DNA of 64,000 bases from Calliopum simillimum (GCA_951812925.1 OX638371.1:77385697-77449696), one strand, 5' to 3'; shown: positions 33,230 to 45,034, counted from the stretch's first letter. Numbers and translations are program-made. Notes: a model not told the origin generated them from the letters alone.

Positions 33230-33638
33230 AACCCGAAATAAATATGGAAAGTATAAAAATTTTTGCAATTTTAGAAAATTGTTTATAAAATTCAAAACTC
33301 AAAACAAAAAATTCATCAACAAAAGATACATTCTTCTAGTTTCTATGTACTTCTATGTATTTCTAAGGTCCCGTGCATAAGGTAATCTTTCCTTTTCCTT
33401 GCAATGTTTGCAGACACTTAACTATCAATGCTACTTCACAAAAAATTTTAGAAGAACTCTATTTCCTATGTCCAATGCAAATATGCAATACATTACTATT
33501 TATTGCCCAAATGATGCTGTAGCTTTTTGAAAAATTAATTAAAAAATCATAAGTTTTTGGCTTAAAAAATTTTTATTTTTATTTACACACTAAGTTTTTT
33601 GCTGGGTTTTAGTTAACATAACTAAAGCAGTTTTCTTT

Positions 33639-34492
33639 TTAGACGGCTGCAACACCAATTGAGGTTTCACTCAGATGTTGAATTTTACCATATGGGCCTT
33701 TAACGAAAACTGAAATTAAAAGAAAAAATACAAATTAATAAAATTTGCTTAAGTCATACAAAATTTATAAGATAAATGAAATTCAGTGTGTTATGCAATA
33801 AACCCGGAAAAGCCAACAACTTTTATCATATTCACTGAATTTGCAAAAAACATCAATTGGGTTTATTTGTGCTGAACTTTAGACTTAAAGTGTGACCTTT
33901 CATTTTAACTCAAAATTGTACAACATGACAAAAAAAATTAAAGTAAAATGTTTGAGAATCTCTTTTCCAGTAGAAGTTATTTATCGCATTATGAAGAAGA
34001 AATTTAAAAACTTTTCTTACCTGGATCAATTTGTCCCACATAACTGCGTGAGGGCAAACTGGCAGCATACAAGTTGGTCAATGCACCGTAATCCTTGGCC
34101 AAGAGTGGCTTGCCGATTTGCTTGCCATAAGCATCGAGAGCACTAAAGTAATTGGCATTAATTTGTTCAGATGTGGCTTGAGCACCAACTCTTTGCGATT
34201 GCGCCGATGCCTTGGCTTCAGCTTGATCTGGGAGAATGGCAATATCTGGGATAATAACTTGTTGCAATACTTTTGGTGCAGGTGCATAAGCAGCAGGTGA
34301 ATAAGCAGCAGGTGAGTAAGCAGCAGGTGAGTAAGCAGCAGGTGCGTATGCTGCAGGTGCGTATGCTGGTCCAGGTGCTGGAGCGTATATTGGCGCAGAT
34401 GCAGGTGCATAACCTAAAGGTGCTGGTGCGTAAGCGGATACAGCCGCTAAAGCGCAGGCACAGACCGCAACAAAAACTGTGAAACGGAACAT
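33639..34492 (-). CDS. Cp16: Chorion protein s16 (Cp16), two exons
   Basis: A secreted eggshell protein of follicle cells. Exon 1 is 34492-34021 (157 codons plus one base, donor CCAG/GTAAG). Exon 2 is 33709-33639 (acceptor AATTTCAG). The product is 180 aa with an N-terminal signal peptide, MFRFTVFVAVCACALAAVSA. Residues 21-70 are APAP and AAYSPA/AAYAPA repeats. The C-terminal half carries the s16 signature LLAKDYGALTNLYAASLPSR, then GQIDP. The second exon supplies VFVKGPYGKIQ and ends GVAAV, matching the way Drosophila s16 continues after IDP and ends. An upstream in-frame Met at 34573 lies in the leader and would spoil the signal peptide, so 34492 is chosen. Confidence 0.92.
33710..34020 (-). 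other. Cp16: Cp16 3'-proximal intron
   Basis: 311 bp with GTAAGA donor and TTTCAG acceptor, phase 1. If it were not removed, the protein would end in GKKSF instead of the conserved s16 C-terminus. Confidence 0.85.
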
Positions 34493-34552
34493 TTTGTTTC
34501 TGGTATTGAATTGGTAAATTCTAATGTAAGGCTTTGAAGCAAATAATAAACT

Positions 34553-34633
34553 AATACTGAGAATATGACACAAATTGCCTTATATATGCCAGTTCTTAGC
34601 CAATATTAATGATGCATTCGGAATTACGTGACA
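34553..34633 (-). promoter_or_regulatory. Cp16: Cp16 promoter: TATA box and TCACGT element
   Basis: On the - strand TATATAA lies at 34586-34580 and TCACGT at 34631-34626, within TGTCACGTAATTC. The expected transcription start is near 34553, about 60 bp before the ATG. TCACGT upstream of TATA is the established chorion promoter hexamer of flies and moths. Confidence 0.85.
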
Positions 34634-34639
34634 AAATCT

Positions 34640-35540
34640 ATAATATTGACTCTATAACGCAATAATGAAACCAACCATACAATTTTTGGTTTAATGTTTT
34701 GTTTTGAGTACATAAATCGGGTAAACAAAACGTTAGTGGGCATAGATTGGCTTGCGGTAACAACCAATTGGACACCATTGTTTTTACTGCTTTTTAAGTT
34801 GATAAGCCTCTATGGAGTATTGGTCTTGCGGTGATAGCGTACCATACGCAGCGGTGCAATGAACATGTTTCTTCAGACATTGTATCACTCATTCAGTTGT
34901 AATGTGGTTGCGCGACTTTGACACAGTTTATGATGGCATAACGATACTCAGGGGAGGGGTTGATTTGCTGCTATGTGGGTCATATGAGTTGGGGAATTTG
35001 GTTATCGTTATTTTGGAAAAATTGCGCCAAACTAAATGTAGACGGTGGGAATAAAATTTAAATTTTAATTAAAAAATGCTATTCGACCCGAAAATTTAAC
35101 TCAATTTAAATTTGTTGCAAAATTCAGTTTTTCAATAAAGTTTTATTTTTATATAACTATCAGTTATACGAAAGTTACATATAAGAAACATAAAATAACA
35201 TCCTACTAGAAGTTCATACTAATACCGTTTACGTGAAAAGAGTGACCTTTTTTGGATCAAGTTCAAGAAATATAGAGCATATCAGCACAATACACTCTGC
35301 CGAAAAAAAGAAACTCTCGAACTCAGTCTAACAGAATTAAGAGTCATCAATTGATGTTGCGGTTGTAATAGGTTGGTGACTGCTAAGCTGAGTTAGTACT
35401 AGTCAAATCATAAATCACTTTTTAAGTTATGAACTGACAATTTTTCAGTGTTAACGTCCCACGCACACCGTGCTGGAAGCAACTTATTATCAGCCTAAAA
35501 TGTAGAGATTTTCTGAGTATGCAGAATTTTTCGACAGCCT
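34640..35540. other. Cp16 upstream intergenic DNA
   Basis: About 0.9 kb without a gene. It may include Cp16 timing elements. No repeat was recognised in it. Confidence 0.45.
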
Positions 35541-37340
35541 CTTTCAATGAAAATAACAAATTTCCTAAAATTGTGGCTGATCATTTTCAGAAGATATGCT
35601 TATATGCATACATACATATATGATCAAAATCCCAGAAATATGGTATATTTATATGGCGCTATTTTCCTGAATTTCAATAAAAATGGGGTTGCCACGCCCC
35701 CTCATTCTAAAAAAAACAAATTTGCCATATTTCTGAAACTATTTGACACACTATGTTGACACACACTATTTGACATCACTTTATGTGAAATCAAAACTGA
35801 GCCAAATAGTTTCAGAGATATGACAAATTTTTATTGAAAAATTTTTCCCAGTGTCAATTAGATAGGTACCAAATCTCATTTACCGTAGTCAAATATTTTC
35901 AGACATACGACAAATTTCGAGTGGAGGGGGCGTTGCGCTGCCCATCTTTTTATTGGATACTATTTACTCAAGCATTATTCATATATGTATTAAATTCAAC
36001 CTACTATGTCGAATAGTTTCAAAGATAGGATTGATTGTTTCCTTATTTTTATATAAATAGCATTTTCAAATATGTTCTGATCCGGACCAATTTTTTTTTC
36101 GCTTGGTGTCTATACCAAGAAAACCAAAATAAGATTAGAAAAAAATACTGCTTCAATACCAACTAAGTAAGTACCTTAAATTGGTTTAACATTATTAAAG
36201 TGCCAAGCGCCATATCCTGATCGCTTCACTTTACCTGAAATCAAATTTTATTCATATCTGTAAAATAGTTTCAGAGACTTGACAAATTTGTTTTTTTAGA
36301 AGAAGGGGGCGTGGCCCATTTTTTATTGAACATTTTTTTCCCAATGCCAATTACATACATATGTACCGAATCTCATTCACCTGAGTCCAATATTTCCAGA
36401 TATACGACGAATTTCAGGTGGAGGAGGCGTGGCATCGGCTATTTTTTATTGGATGCAATTTCCTCAAGCATTGTTCATATACACTCTAAAAAAAAATTGT
36501 TTACTACAATTGATATAGATGGAACTACTTTAAAACTTGCGGCAAATAATAATAATCTTTTGAATCAAACACTTTCAGTGTTTGAAATTAAAAAAAAAAA
36601 GTTATCGAATGACCGCACCACGGTTCGAACCTAGGACCTTCCGACTGATAGACTGTAGCTTATCCTCTACACCACTGACGTATGTTACAAAAAGGCATAC
36701 AATTTGTGTACACAATTTACATAATATTCAAATGCTTCATTGTGTATTTAATTTCAATTTACATAGTTAAACAAAAGTAAATAAATTAAAAAAAAGATAA
36801 TGCAGAAGTGAACTAAAAAAAATATAAAATAAAAAAAAAAATAAAAAAAACTACCCACACTTGGATTTGAACCCGCGCCCATGGATGCCAAATATTTTTA
36901 TGATTTGTCGCAAGCGATAAAAAGATTTGGTTTCAACAATTCGTGAAATGATTCGTCGAAGTTACAAAAATATTTCCGCCGACTTATTTTTTATTTGTAT
37001 CAAGTGAAATATTTTTCCAAGTGTTTGCTGCAAATGCTTATCACTTGGGACAAAAGAAAAATGTTTGCTCGAAATAATAAGTGTTTGTTTCAAATATTCG
37101 ATAATTTGCCGCAAATACCTTTCAAGCAATCTTTTTTCTGAGTGTACATACCAAATCTCATTCACTTATGTCAAATACTTTCAAAGATAGGACTAATTCT
37201 TTCGATTAAAGCCCCATTTTTTCATATAAATAGCGTTTTTGCGACCTTCCACGGCCTAGGGGTACGGTCAAATATTTTTCGACCGGAACCAAAATTTTTA
37301 TACTTGATACTTACACCAATAGGAAACTTTTTAGTTCCTG
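35541..37340. repeat. Dispersed-repeat block with GGGCGTGGC boxes
   Basis: A series of diverged units each holding a phrase like GTTTCAGAGATATGACAAAT and one like GGGGGCGTGGC (about 35690, 35930, 36305, 36425). The same two phrases fill the fold-back element at 20930-22330. The block is interrupted by a TA-flanked MITE at 36482-37144. Confidence 0.6.
36482..37144. mobile_element. TA-flanked MITE carrying two tRNA-like boxes
   Basis: The ends CACTCTAAAAAAAAATTG and CAATCTTTTTTCTGAGTG are inverted, with TA at 36480-36481 and 37145-37146. The outer sequence CAAGCATTGTTCATA resumes as CATACCAAATCTCATTCAC, as in the uninterrupted relative near 35965. Inside, on the - strand, GGTTCGAACC lies about 35 bp after GTGGTGTAGAGGATAAGC (A and B box spacing), and a second GGTTCAAATCC lies near 36868. 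Confidence 0.7.
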
Positions 37341-37364
37341 AGAGCAAGGTTTTTCTCATTTTTT

Positions 37365-39420
37365 ATATTATACGCCCAGGGTATATTCACTTTGTCCTTC
37401 CGTTTGTAACGCAAAGAAGAAGGCGTGACAGGTATAGAGAAGTATATATATTCTTGATCAGCCTTACCTCCTGAGTTGATAAAGCCATGTCCGTCTGTCT
37501 GGCTGGTTGGCTGTCTGTCTGTGGAAATATTTTTTACGGGAAAACCACGCAAGATAATTCGATAAAATTTGGTACAGTAGATTTGCCGTTAAAGTTAGCT
37601 CGAGGGATTGAAAATGAGCGAAATCGCTCAACGGACACGCTTACCGCCCATACAAAAAATATATTCAAAATGCAACTTTAGGAGTACTTTTCACGAAAAC
37701 GCAACCACAATACACATAAATACTAGAAATGGTTAGCACAAGCTCTAAGCAAAAACTAGGCGAATTCGGACAAGAGGACGTGGCACCTCCCATATAAGCA
37801 AAAGTTTCACAATGCCATACTGAAAGAGTTCTTTGAGATAATCCAACTAAATTTCACTCAGACACTATGAACTATAAACACAAGTTCTGAGGAAAAACTC
37901 GATGAACTCGGACAATAGGGCGTGGCACCTCCGATATAAGCAAAGTTTCAAAACGCTATAGGGGAACTGATGCTATTGTGGTATGTATTGTATTCTGTTT
38001 TAACTCCTAGGAGGAGCATAGGGCTATTGTGGTATAGGTAATCTTTCAAATCAAACCAAATTCAGCCAAATTTTTTTATGCTGATCATTGAAGTATTGGC
38101 TACAGCATATATTTCAATAAAATGTGTGCAATTTCATTAAAAAAAGTTATTGAGCAAAATCTGAAAGAAGTCAAAAAATATGTTTTCAAAAAGTTGGCAT
38201 GTAATGTGGTATATATAGTAGTGCAGTGTGGTATATATACTGATCAGTACTTGTAAAGTGGGCTGGTATACGTAACGTGGTACATATAAGTAGGGTAATG
38301 TGGTATACATATACCATATAACCAAATATAAAATTTGAAAGGTATGAAATTAAGACATAATAAAATTAACATTGGTTCTCAAACTCATAGGTAGTGTTTA
38401 TAAAAAAATACACAGCAATCAAATAATGCTAAGAATAACAAGAAATATTCATATACCGCATTAGCAAATCCCGACTATACCACACTGGCCAATTTTTCGA
38501 AATTACAAAATTCTAAAAATAAAATGGGAAACTTTGTGAATTTACACAGTTAAACCTTTATTTCGCAATACTAAGCACTTACCTTTATTGAATATAAATA
38601 AAAGTTCACCAAAAAGCAACTTTTTCTTAACAAAATTATTTTTCAAAAAATCTGGAAAAAAAATCAACCACACGCGACATACTTACGTTTCGTTCAACTG
38701 ACATTGGAAAAATTTTGTTTGGTGTATGAGGGCAACACATCCCTGGTTTTTCATGTTTTCTGACGGGATAAAAGCAGTGACGTTCGCAAGTTCTTACCCA
38801 ATTCGGAGATATGCGACTGTACCACATTGAAAAACTATACCACAATAGCATCAGTTCCCGTACTCAAAACGTTTTTTGAGACAATCTAACTAAATTGCAC
38901 ACTGATGCTAAGAATTATAAATGCAAGCTCTGAGCAAAAACTGGGTGAACTTAGACAAGACGGCCTGCCACCTTCCATATAAGCAAAATTTTCAAAATAC
39001 TGCAGTGTAGGGTATTTAATGTTTGGCCATGCCAAAGATAACACCCTTACTAGTTATATATTCACTTTGTCCTTCCGTTTGTAACGCAAAGAAGGAGACG
39101 TGGGTGGCTGGCTGTGTGTGGAAATATACATTTTGGGAAAACTGAGCAAGATAATTCAATGAAATTTGGTACACTGCCTCTGTTGTCAAAGTTAGCTCGT
39201 CGGATTGAAAATGATCTTAATCGGTCAACGTACACGCCTACCGCCCATACAAAAAATTTATTCATAATGCAACTTTTAGAGTATTTTTCACGACAATGCA
39301 ATTAAAGTACACATAAATACTACGTATTGTAAGTGCAAGCTCTTAGAAAAAATTGGGTGAATTCGGACAAGAGGGCGTGGCACCTCTTATAAAAGCAAAC
39401 GCTTCAAAACAGTATTCAGT
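37365..39420. repeat. Dispersed repeat DR2, two adjacent copies, one split
   Basis: Copy 1 begins CAGGGTATATTCACTTTGTC at 37378 and copy 2 begins near 39056. Both contain CCGTTTGTAACGCAAAGAAG, AAATTTGGTACA, AAAGTTAGCTCG, CCGCCCATACAAAAAAT and CGTGGCACCTC in that order. A third copy is at 60070-60520. Copy 1 is split by the insertion at 37961-38860. No long ORF, so it is probably a non-autonomous or UTR-derived repeat. Confidence 0.7.
37961..38860. mobile_element. TA-flanked inverted-repeat element, 900 bp
   Basis: The ends GGGGAACTGATGCTATTGTG and CACAATAGCATCAGTTCCCG are inverted, with TA on both sides (37959-37960, 38861-38862). Interior boxes GTGGTATATATA and TATACCAC repeat between 38205 and 38330. 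It breaks repeat DR2, whose sequence continues on both sides. No convincing transposase. Confidence 0.75.
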
Positions 39421-40174
39421 ACATGGATATATGTTATGCCTGTTCTAAGCACTTCGGAAAATACTGTTTGGATTGTATAACGATTTGGGGTAACTCCCAT
39501 ACAACAAAAATTCTAAACAAGCTATATATTGGCAATTATGATAGCTTTATCTAATATTTGCATTAACATTGTTAGTGTGTCAAAGGAATAGCAATGAAAA
39601 TCTTCAAAAGAATAGAAATACCTCTTAGATAAATGAAAGTCAGGCCAAAAACATGCGAAATAGGAGAAACTCTAGAAGTGTGAATAATTAATAAAAATAA
39701 GTTGTCAAAAATGAAACTTATCTAATGAGTTTAGTGTAAAACTCCGCGAACAAAGTCGCAGGCAACGACTTGAACTGGTATATTCTGAATGTGCAAATTT
39801 AATACATGCGTCAATTTCGAATGTGTAACTTTAAAGAATTTTCAATTGATATAGAAATATTATGTGTTGTGCGCTCTTTCGCATTATTCTATCTAAATTG
39901 GTGACTTTCACATGCAATTTTTCCTATAAATGAAGTACCCTTTGCATACCATTAGCTTTTTTGTTTTTTGTTAAATAAAAAATACTAATATTTTCATTGT
40001 CAGTATTCATTTTCTATATGTATTTTAACGTCGCATATAAAATGTTTCTTTATCGGATATAAAAAAATAACGTGTGTTTCTTTCATCAATACTGACAGTT
40101 TTAACTGGTGGTCTTAAAGTGATTCTCTCACAACTGTATCATTGTTATCATAACTTTGTTCTTTTTTGTTCATC
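39421..40174. other. Cp19 3' flank, nothing recognised
   Basis: AT-rich non-coding DNA. No clear AATAAA was seen in the first 100 bases downstream of the Cp19 stop on the - strand. Confidence 0.45.
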
Positions 40175-40947
40175 TTAGTAACCGGCATTATAGGCATTGG
40201 ATGGAGCACCATATGAAGCCTGTTTTTGTGGAATGAACAATTTGGCTACGGCATCAGAGGCTGAAACTGGCAAAGCAACACGGCTATATGTTGGTGGTGA
40301 TTGATATGCTTGGTAGTTTGATTGTCCAGCATAGATATCTGTAGCGTAGGCGGGTTGAGCAGAATATTTTGGTGGAGAGTTGAAATTGATTGGTGGATAA
40401 GCTGGAGCAGCTGGGGCACCATAAGCTGGGGCAGCTGGTGCATTATAAGCTGAAGAAGCTGGTGCATTATAAGCTGATGGAGCTGGTGAATTATAAGAAG
40501 AGGCTGCAGCTGGTGCATTATAAGCTGATGGAGCTGGAGCTGCTGCTACATTGGAAACTGGGAGATATCCTGAAACTATCTGTTTGTTGCCATAGTTAGC
40601 AGGAGCTGGTGGACTACCACCCAAATATTGGTCAAGATTTATGCCACCTAAGTTTAAACTGGCATAGTCCACTTGTTGGACAGCAGGGCCGCTGGGTGCT
40701 TGACCATATTGGGCAGAAGGTTGACCATATTGGGCAGCAGGTGGTCCATATGGAGCAGCGCAAACAATGGCCAGCGAAGCGAAAAGCACCAATGCAAAAC
40801 TCTATATATGCAAAAAAAAGAAAAAGAGGAAATGCCCAAAAATTACAAATCATATTATTGCGGAGCTGTTGGTTTTATTTTTAATAAAATTGAAATAAAA
40901 ATACATCAATATATTTAAATAAATAAACTTACAGTAAATTTGTTCAT
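40175..40947 (-). CDS. Cp19: Chorion protein s19 (Cp19), two exons
   Basis: A secreted eggshell structural protein. Exon 1 is 40947-40933 (MNKFT, donor ACT/GTAAG). Exon 2 is 40801-40175 (acceptor ATATATAG, then SFALVLFASLAIVCAAPYG). The product is 213 aa with a signal peptide to about residue 20. It starts with PYGPPAAQYGQPSAQYG and has a central array of SAYNAPAA and PAYGAPAA units (about residues 95-145). The C-terminal s19 core is well conserved: YAGQSNYQAYQSPPTYSRV, AVAKLFIPQ and final Tyr, aligning to the Drosophila pattern NNYKAYVSPPEYSKV and AVAKLFVP. The Ala/Pro/Tyr repeats replace the Gly/Tyr-rich part of the fly protein. Tyr residues are the cross-linking residues in chorion. Confidence 0.93.
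40802..40932 (-). other. Cp19: Cp19 intron 1, phase 0
   Basis: 131 bp, GTAAGT to ATATAG, after codon 5. This position is shared with Cp15 and the three Cp18-type genes. Confidence 0.88.
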
Positions 40948-41014
40948 TTTTAACTGATATGTTGTTGTTATTATTGTTGTATATATTGTATTGTTAACTT
41001 TATTCCGCAATTGG

Positions 41015-41090
41015 TACCAATAAACAAACGTATGCTGCGCACTTCTTTATATAACTAACGTGGAAGAGTGCCAATTCGAGACGTGATTTC
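41015..41090 (-). promoter_or_regulatory. Cp19: Cp19 promoter: TATA box and TCACGT element
   Basis: On the - strand TATATAAAG lies at about 41053-41045 and TCACGT at 41086-41081. The spacing is about 30 bp, and the start of transcription is expected near 41020. Confidence 0.83.
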
Positions 41091-41099
41091 AAATCGTAA

Positions 41100-43020
41100 A
41101 TATTCCGCTGCAAAGACATTTACTTTTTTGTTATATAAAAAGCATTGTATGTACGATTATATATGAGTGACAAGATGCCAAATGTTGTAGATTGAGCCAA
41201 ATTATTGAAAATTTCAATATAATAATGGTAAGAGAAAACTGTGATAATCGCTAAAGAACTCTTCAGTTAAGAGGAGAGAATATGATGTCGCACACGTTAT
41301 TGATTGCTTAGTAACCAAGCTTTGACAATCTATTTGTTTGCAGTTTGTTTTTTATATATACTGGTATGTACCCACATACTGAATGAAGAAAAATCATCTT
41401 AAACTTATTAACCTTTCGATGCAGTACTTAAACAATTTTTTAGTTTTTTTTTTTTTCAAAAACGGTGTTTCTTGAATTGATATCCAAAATTAATTTCGGT
41501 ATTTTCTCCAAATCTGTTCGAGATCAGAGACCCCTCTTTGTGATGCTCAAAATCAATGTCTGAAATTTTCCCTGTCAATAACTTAGATACCTTTGTTGGC
41601 CAAGATCGGATGAAAATTACAGTTCTATTCTAAATTTAGTGAAAAATTCAAATTGAAAATTAGACTTTTTTGAATGCGGCAACACGAGCGAAAAACAATC
41701 AAATTTTTTTTTTTTTACTAATTTTGGTCCAACTAATCAAAATAATAACGAATCGTTCGAATCACAAGAAAATTTTTCAAATATGTTGACCTATGCAAGA
41801 GAAGAATACAAAAATAGATATACAATTTTTATTTTAGCAGCATCACTTAACTGGTTATTACTCTGGTATTAATCCATAGATTTTCTTCACATATGTAACT
41901 TAGTATCTGCCAAAAGATGAGATTTATGCATTCCAAGTAAGATTAAATTTTTACCAAATTTTTTCTATTTTTGCGTATTTATTGAGTGAATTCCGATTAT
42001 TATTTTGACCAAAAAAATCGACTTTTCTCATATATTCCACTTAGAAAATAATGTACTAAGCTATTATTGGAAATTTGATTACCTTTAGTCTTAAATTTAG
42101 TGCGACCAAGTCAGACATTCACGGATTGAGATATGGAAAATATTTCAAAAAGTCATATCTAGAAAAGCTATCCATAAAAAAAATTTTTTTTCTGATTTTC
42201 TAATTGAGTGGACCAAAGTGCATCGGAAAAAAATAGTGGCGCTTTTTGTACATATTTTTTTTTTAAATATTTGTTAGCTAGTGTTATTCCAACCTAAAAA
42301 GGTGAAAAAGAAAAAAATCAACTTTTTTTCGATATTTCAGCTTACGATATTTCGAAGACGAAGAAAGATTTCGATAAAATTTAAACTCATTATTGAAGTT
42401 AAAGACTTGAACTTCAAGCTGCATTACCAAGTTTTGTAACTAAGGATTTTCTTAGTCTGTTATATAACCTTAAAATCTCGAAAAACAAATCTTTTACGTT
42501 AAGATTTCTCAAAAACCATACTATGTAGATATAGCAATTCTAGGGCTGGATTCGGATTTAACATCAAAACTTACATTGAAAATTATTTTTATTATTTTCG
42601 TTTGTTGCTAATTTTCTAATAAAACGAAAAAAATATCTTTTTTATTAAAAAGTTAAAAAAAAAAAATTGTTAAAAAATACAATGTCTCGTTAACGCGATA
42701 ACGCTAGAATTCTCAAGAATATTTTTTTTAATTTAACTGCATACTCAGTTTTTTGATTAATTTTTGTCAAACCATTTTTTTTTTTATGACACAGAAACAA
42801 TGTGAAGACCATTTGGTAACAGAAATTCGACCCAGAAAATCGATTAGCTCGTTGACTGATTTAAAAAAAAATTATTTATATTTGGACCCCAGTGAAGAAC
42901 TTTGCATAAAAAAAACCTGGAGTGGGATAGCATTGAAGTAAAACCAAATTCAAACGAGGTGTGGAAGCTTTTAAAAATTATAAAAATTTAGTTATTCTCA
43001 ATTCCCCTCAGTTCATATAT
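41100..43020. other. Cp19-Cp15 intergenic DNA, no gene recognised
   Basis: About 1.9 kb of AT-rich sequence with many homopolymer runs. Short open frames (for example 42753-42941) have no family resemblance that I recognise. Confidence 0.45.
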
Positions 43021-43023
43021 CCT

Positions 43024-43561
43024 CATCATATAGGTTATGTTAGGTAAGGTTAGCGCGGGAGATGGCAGTTGCCATTATAACTTAGGCCCATTGTATACCC
43101 GATAAATAACTTCGTTGTTAACCTAAGTATGTGAACCATTCAGAAATTTTTATAAACTCCAAAATGGATTTGGGATTTTTTTGAGCTATATCTTCAAGAG
43201 AGTCGAAGAAGTGACTTTCGAACACCTTGTAACGTCGGTTAGCCAACGCTGGGCATTCACAAAGGAAATGAAAAATGGACTCTTCGACGTCAGGACCTTT
43301 ACAACTTCTACAAAGATCTTCTACGTCGGTGAGGCCCAATCTAGAAGCGTGTCTGCCTATAAAATAGTGCCCCGTAATGACACCAATTAAAGTTCTGAGA
43401 CTTTGCCTATCTAATGAAATAATTCTACGTGTTCTGTTAGCGTCATACAGTGGCCATATCGCCCTCGACGTAAAACATGGAGTTAAGTTTGACCATCTAA
43501 AATTAGCCCACACAATACATTTAGAGTCAATGTTGGCTCTTATCAATGCAAGTGGTTTCAT
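43024..43561 (-). pseudogene. LINE ORF2 C-terminus and 3' tail (R1/jockey-like)
   Basis: A 147-codon frame (43561-43118) carries TGHYFIGRHASRLGLTDVED, then CRSCKGPDVEESIFHFLCEC and PALANRR. This is the GH...H...G-C..C...E...H.L..C..L arrangement found at the end of many non-LTR retrotransposon ORF2 proteins. After the stop, the - strand runs through AATGGGCC to CGCGCTAACCTTACCTAACA, its 3' end. It is 5'-truncated, lacks the reverse transcriptase and cannot move by itself. Confidence 0.85.
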
Positions 43562-44880
43562 AATATCATATATAAAAGTGATATTTTTTATAAGACACGG
43601 TTTAATGTATCAAAATTTTTCATTACGCTATCTTCTCTTTTTGTCAAATTTTGTAGTAAAAAAGTCCCGTGAGTCACATTGGATTGCCCCTTATACAAAA
43701 TGTTCTGATCAATCGAACAAATCGTTGAGTCAAGCGTAAACTATTCTATAGTCTGAAGTCAGAACGAAATTTTTATACATAATTATACTTAACTTTAGAC
43801 TTAACTTAAACATTTGCCTCGAGTTTCTACTTCACTTTAGCGAATGTGTCATAAAAGTGTTCATATTAATTAGTATTACTTATTTTCAGCCAAAAAGTAT
43901 GTTTTTAAATATAAATATTTTTTATGTTTCTCTTTTTATTTCTTTTTATGAACATACAGATTTTTATTGAACTTTTTATTTTTTTTGTTGAAAAACAGAA
44001 TTAAATAGACTCAAAATTAAATTAGCTTTCGATCGAAAACTTTCCAAATTTGTTATAAGATTGATTATGTGTTCATTAGACTACTTAAAATTTTTGTTTT
44101 TAACACCTTTTTGTTTTCAAAAGGTTTAATAGCACTAGTTTACAGTCCAAAAATGACAAGGACTTTATTGTGAGATTCTTTCTTGCTATGGTCCCCTAAG
44201 GTCAAAAAAAATTTAAAAAAATATTCATGGATAGGTTTCCGAGATATCGGCCGAATCATTTTTTTTTTTTTTTTTTGCTTTTTTCGAAAAAGGTAACCAA
44301 TCATTATTCCGAATAAATTCTACTCGTAGACGGATGCGGAGTTCCAAAACTTGACCTCCACGGAAGCGGAGTTTTAACAGATGTTTTAACAAGATTTTAT
44401 TTAAATTTAAGCTTAAAATATACATTAGGATTCCTTATAAAACTAACTGAATAAAATATTTATATCGAGGGGATTCCTGAAAACGTGTAAAAGGCTCGAA
44501 AACCTCGTAAACTCGTAAAAGTTGTCAAAATCAATACGAAATTTGATAAATCCAACGTAAAACTTGGTAACTCAAGTTACAAACTTTTTGCGGGACAGCG
44601 TTTTTCAAAATCTGCACATTTGGTTCCATCTTGTGTCAAATTTTGGTAGCTCTTGCTTGAAATTTTAAGGCTTGGGAGCTATTTTTGAAGTCACAACTTA
44701 AATTTATTTTACGTATGTAGCTTTTCATATAAAAAAAAGTTAAAATACAAAAATGCTCATTGCTAAAAACTACGATTTTCGAGTAACCAACTTTTATTTT
44801 GGACGTATCGATATCTAATACTTACATATGGTCGGACCGCAGTATATATCGGCCTACTTTAATGCTGTTCAACTTTCAGT
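43562..44880. other. Intergenic DNA with a CACTAGTTTACAG fragment
   Basis: Near 44133 is CACTAGTTTACAGTCC, followed at about 44238 by TTTCCGAGATATCGG. Both resemble the end of the CACTA-like fold-back at 56876-57845. No matching right end was found. Otherwise nothing is recognised. Confidence 0.4.
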
Positions 44881-45034
44881 ATGGATTTTGAGCCGCTTAA
44901 TTCGAATCTGCACTTTATTTCTCTGTAAATTCTATAATTTTGGAGATATTGGCCACTCCATTTGGTATCTTAATTTGTAACAGAATTAACAGAGACCAAA
45001 TTACGGATTCGAATTTTGCGGCTCAAAATCTAGT
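44881..45034. repeat. Short inverted repeat
   Basis: GGATTTTGAGCCGCTTAATT at 44883 pairs with CGAATTTTGCGGCTCAAAAT near 45009. The loop is about 90 bp. The left arm resembles the interior of the fold-back at 7209-7796. Confidence 0.55.

Noticed and set aside
34493..34573. Upstream in-frame Met for Cp16 at 34573
   Set aside because: It would add 27 residues before a good signal peptide and overlaps the expected transcription start about 30 bp below TATA.
36600..36690. Functional tRNA gene on the - strand
   Set aside because: A and B boxes are present, but the acceptor and anticodon stems do not pair and it sits inside a MITE.
38636..38851. 71-codon - strand frame with several Cys and His
   Set aside because: The frame includes the terminal inverted repeat of a 900-bp element, and no THAP or other zinc-finger spacing could be fitted.
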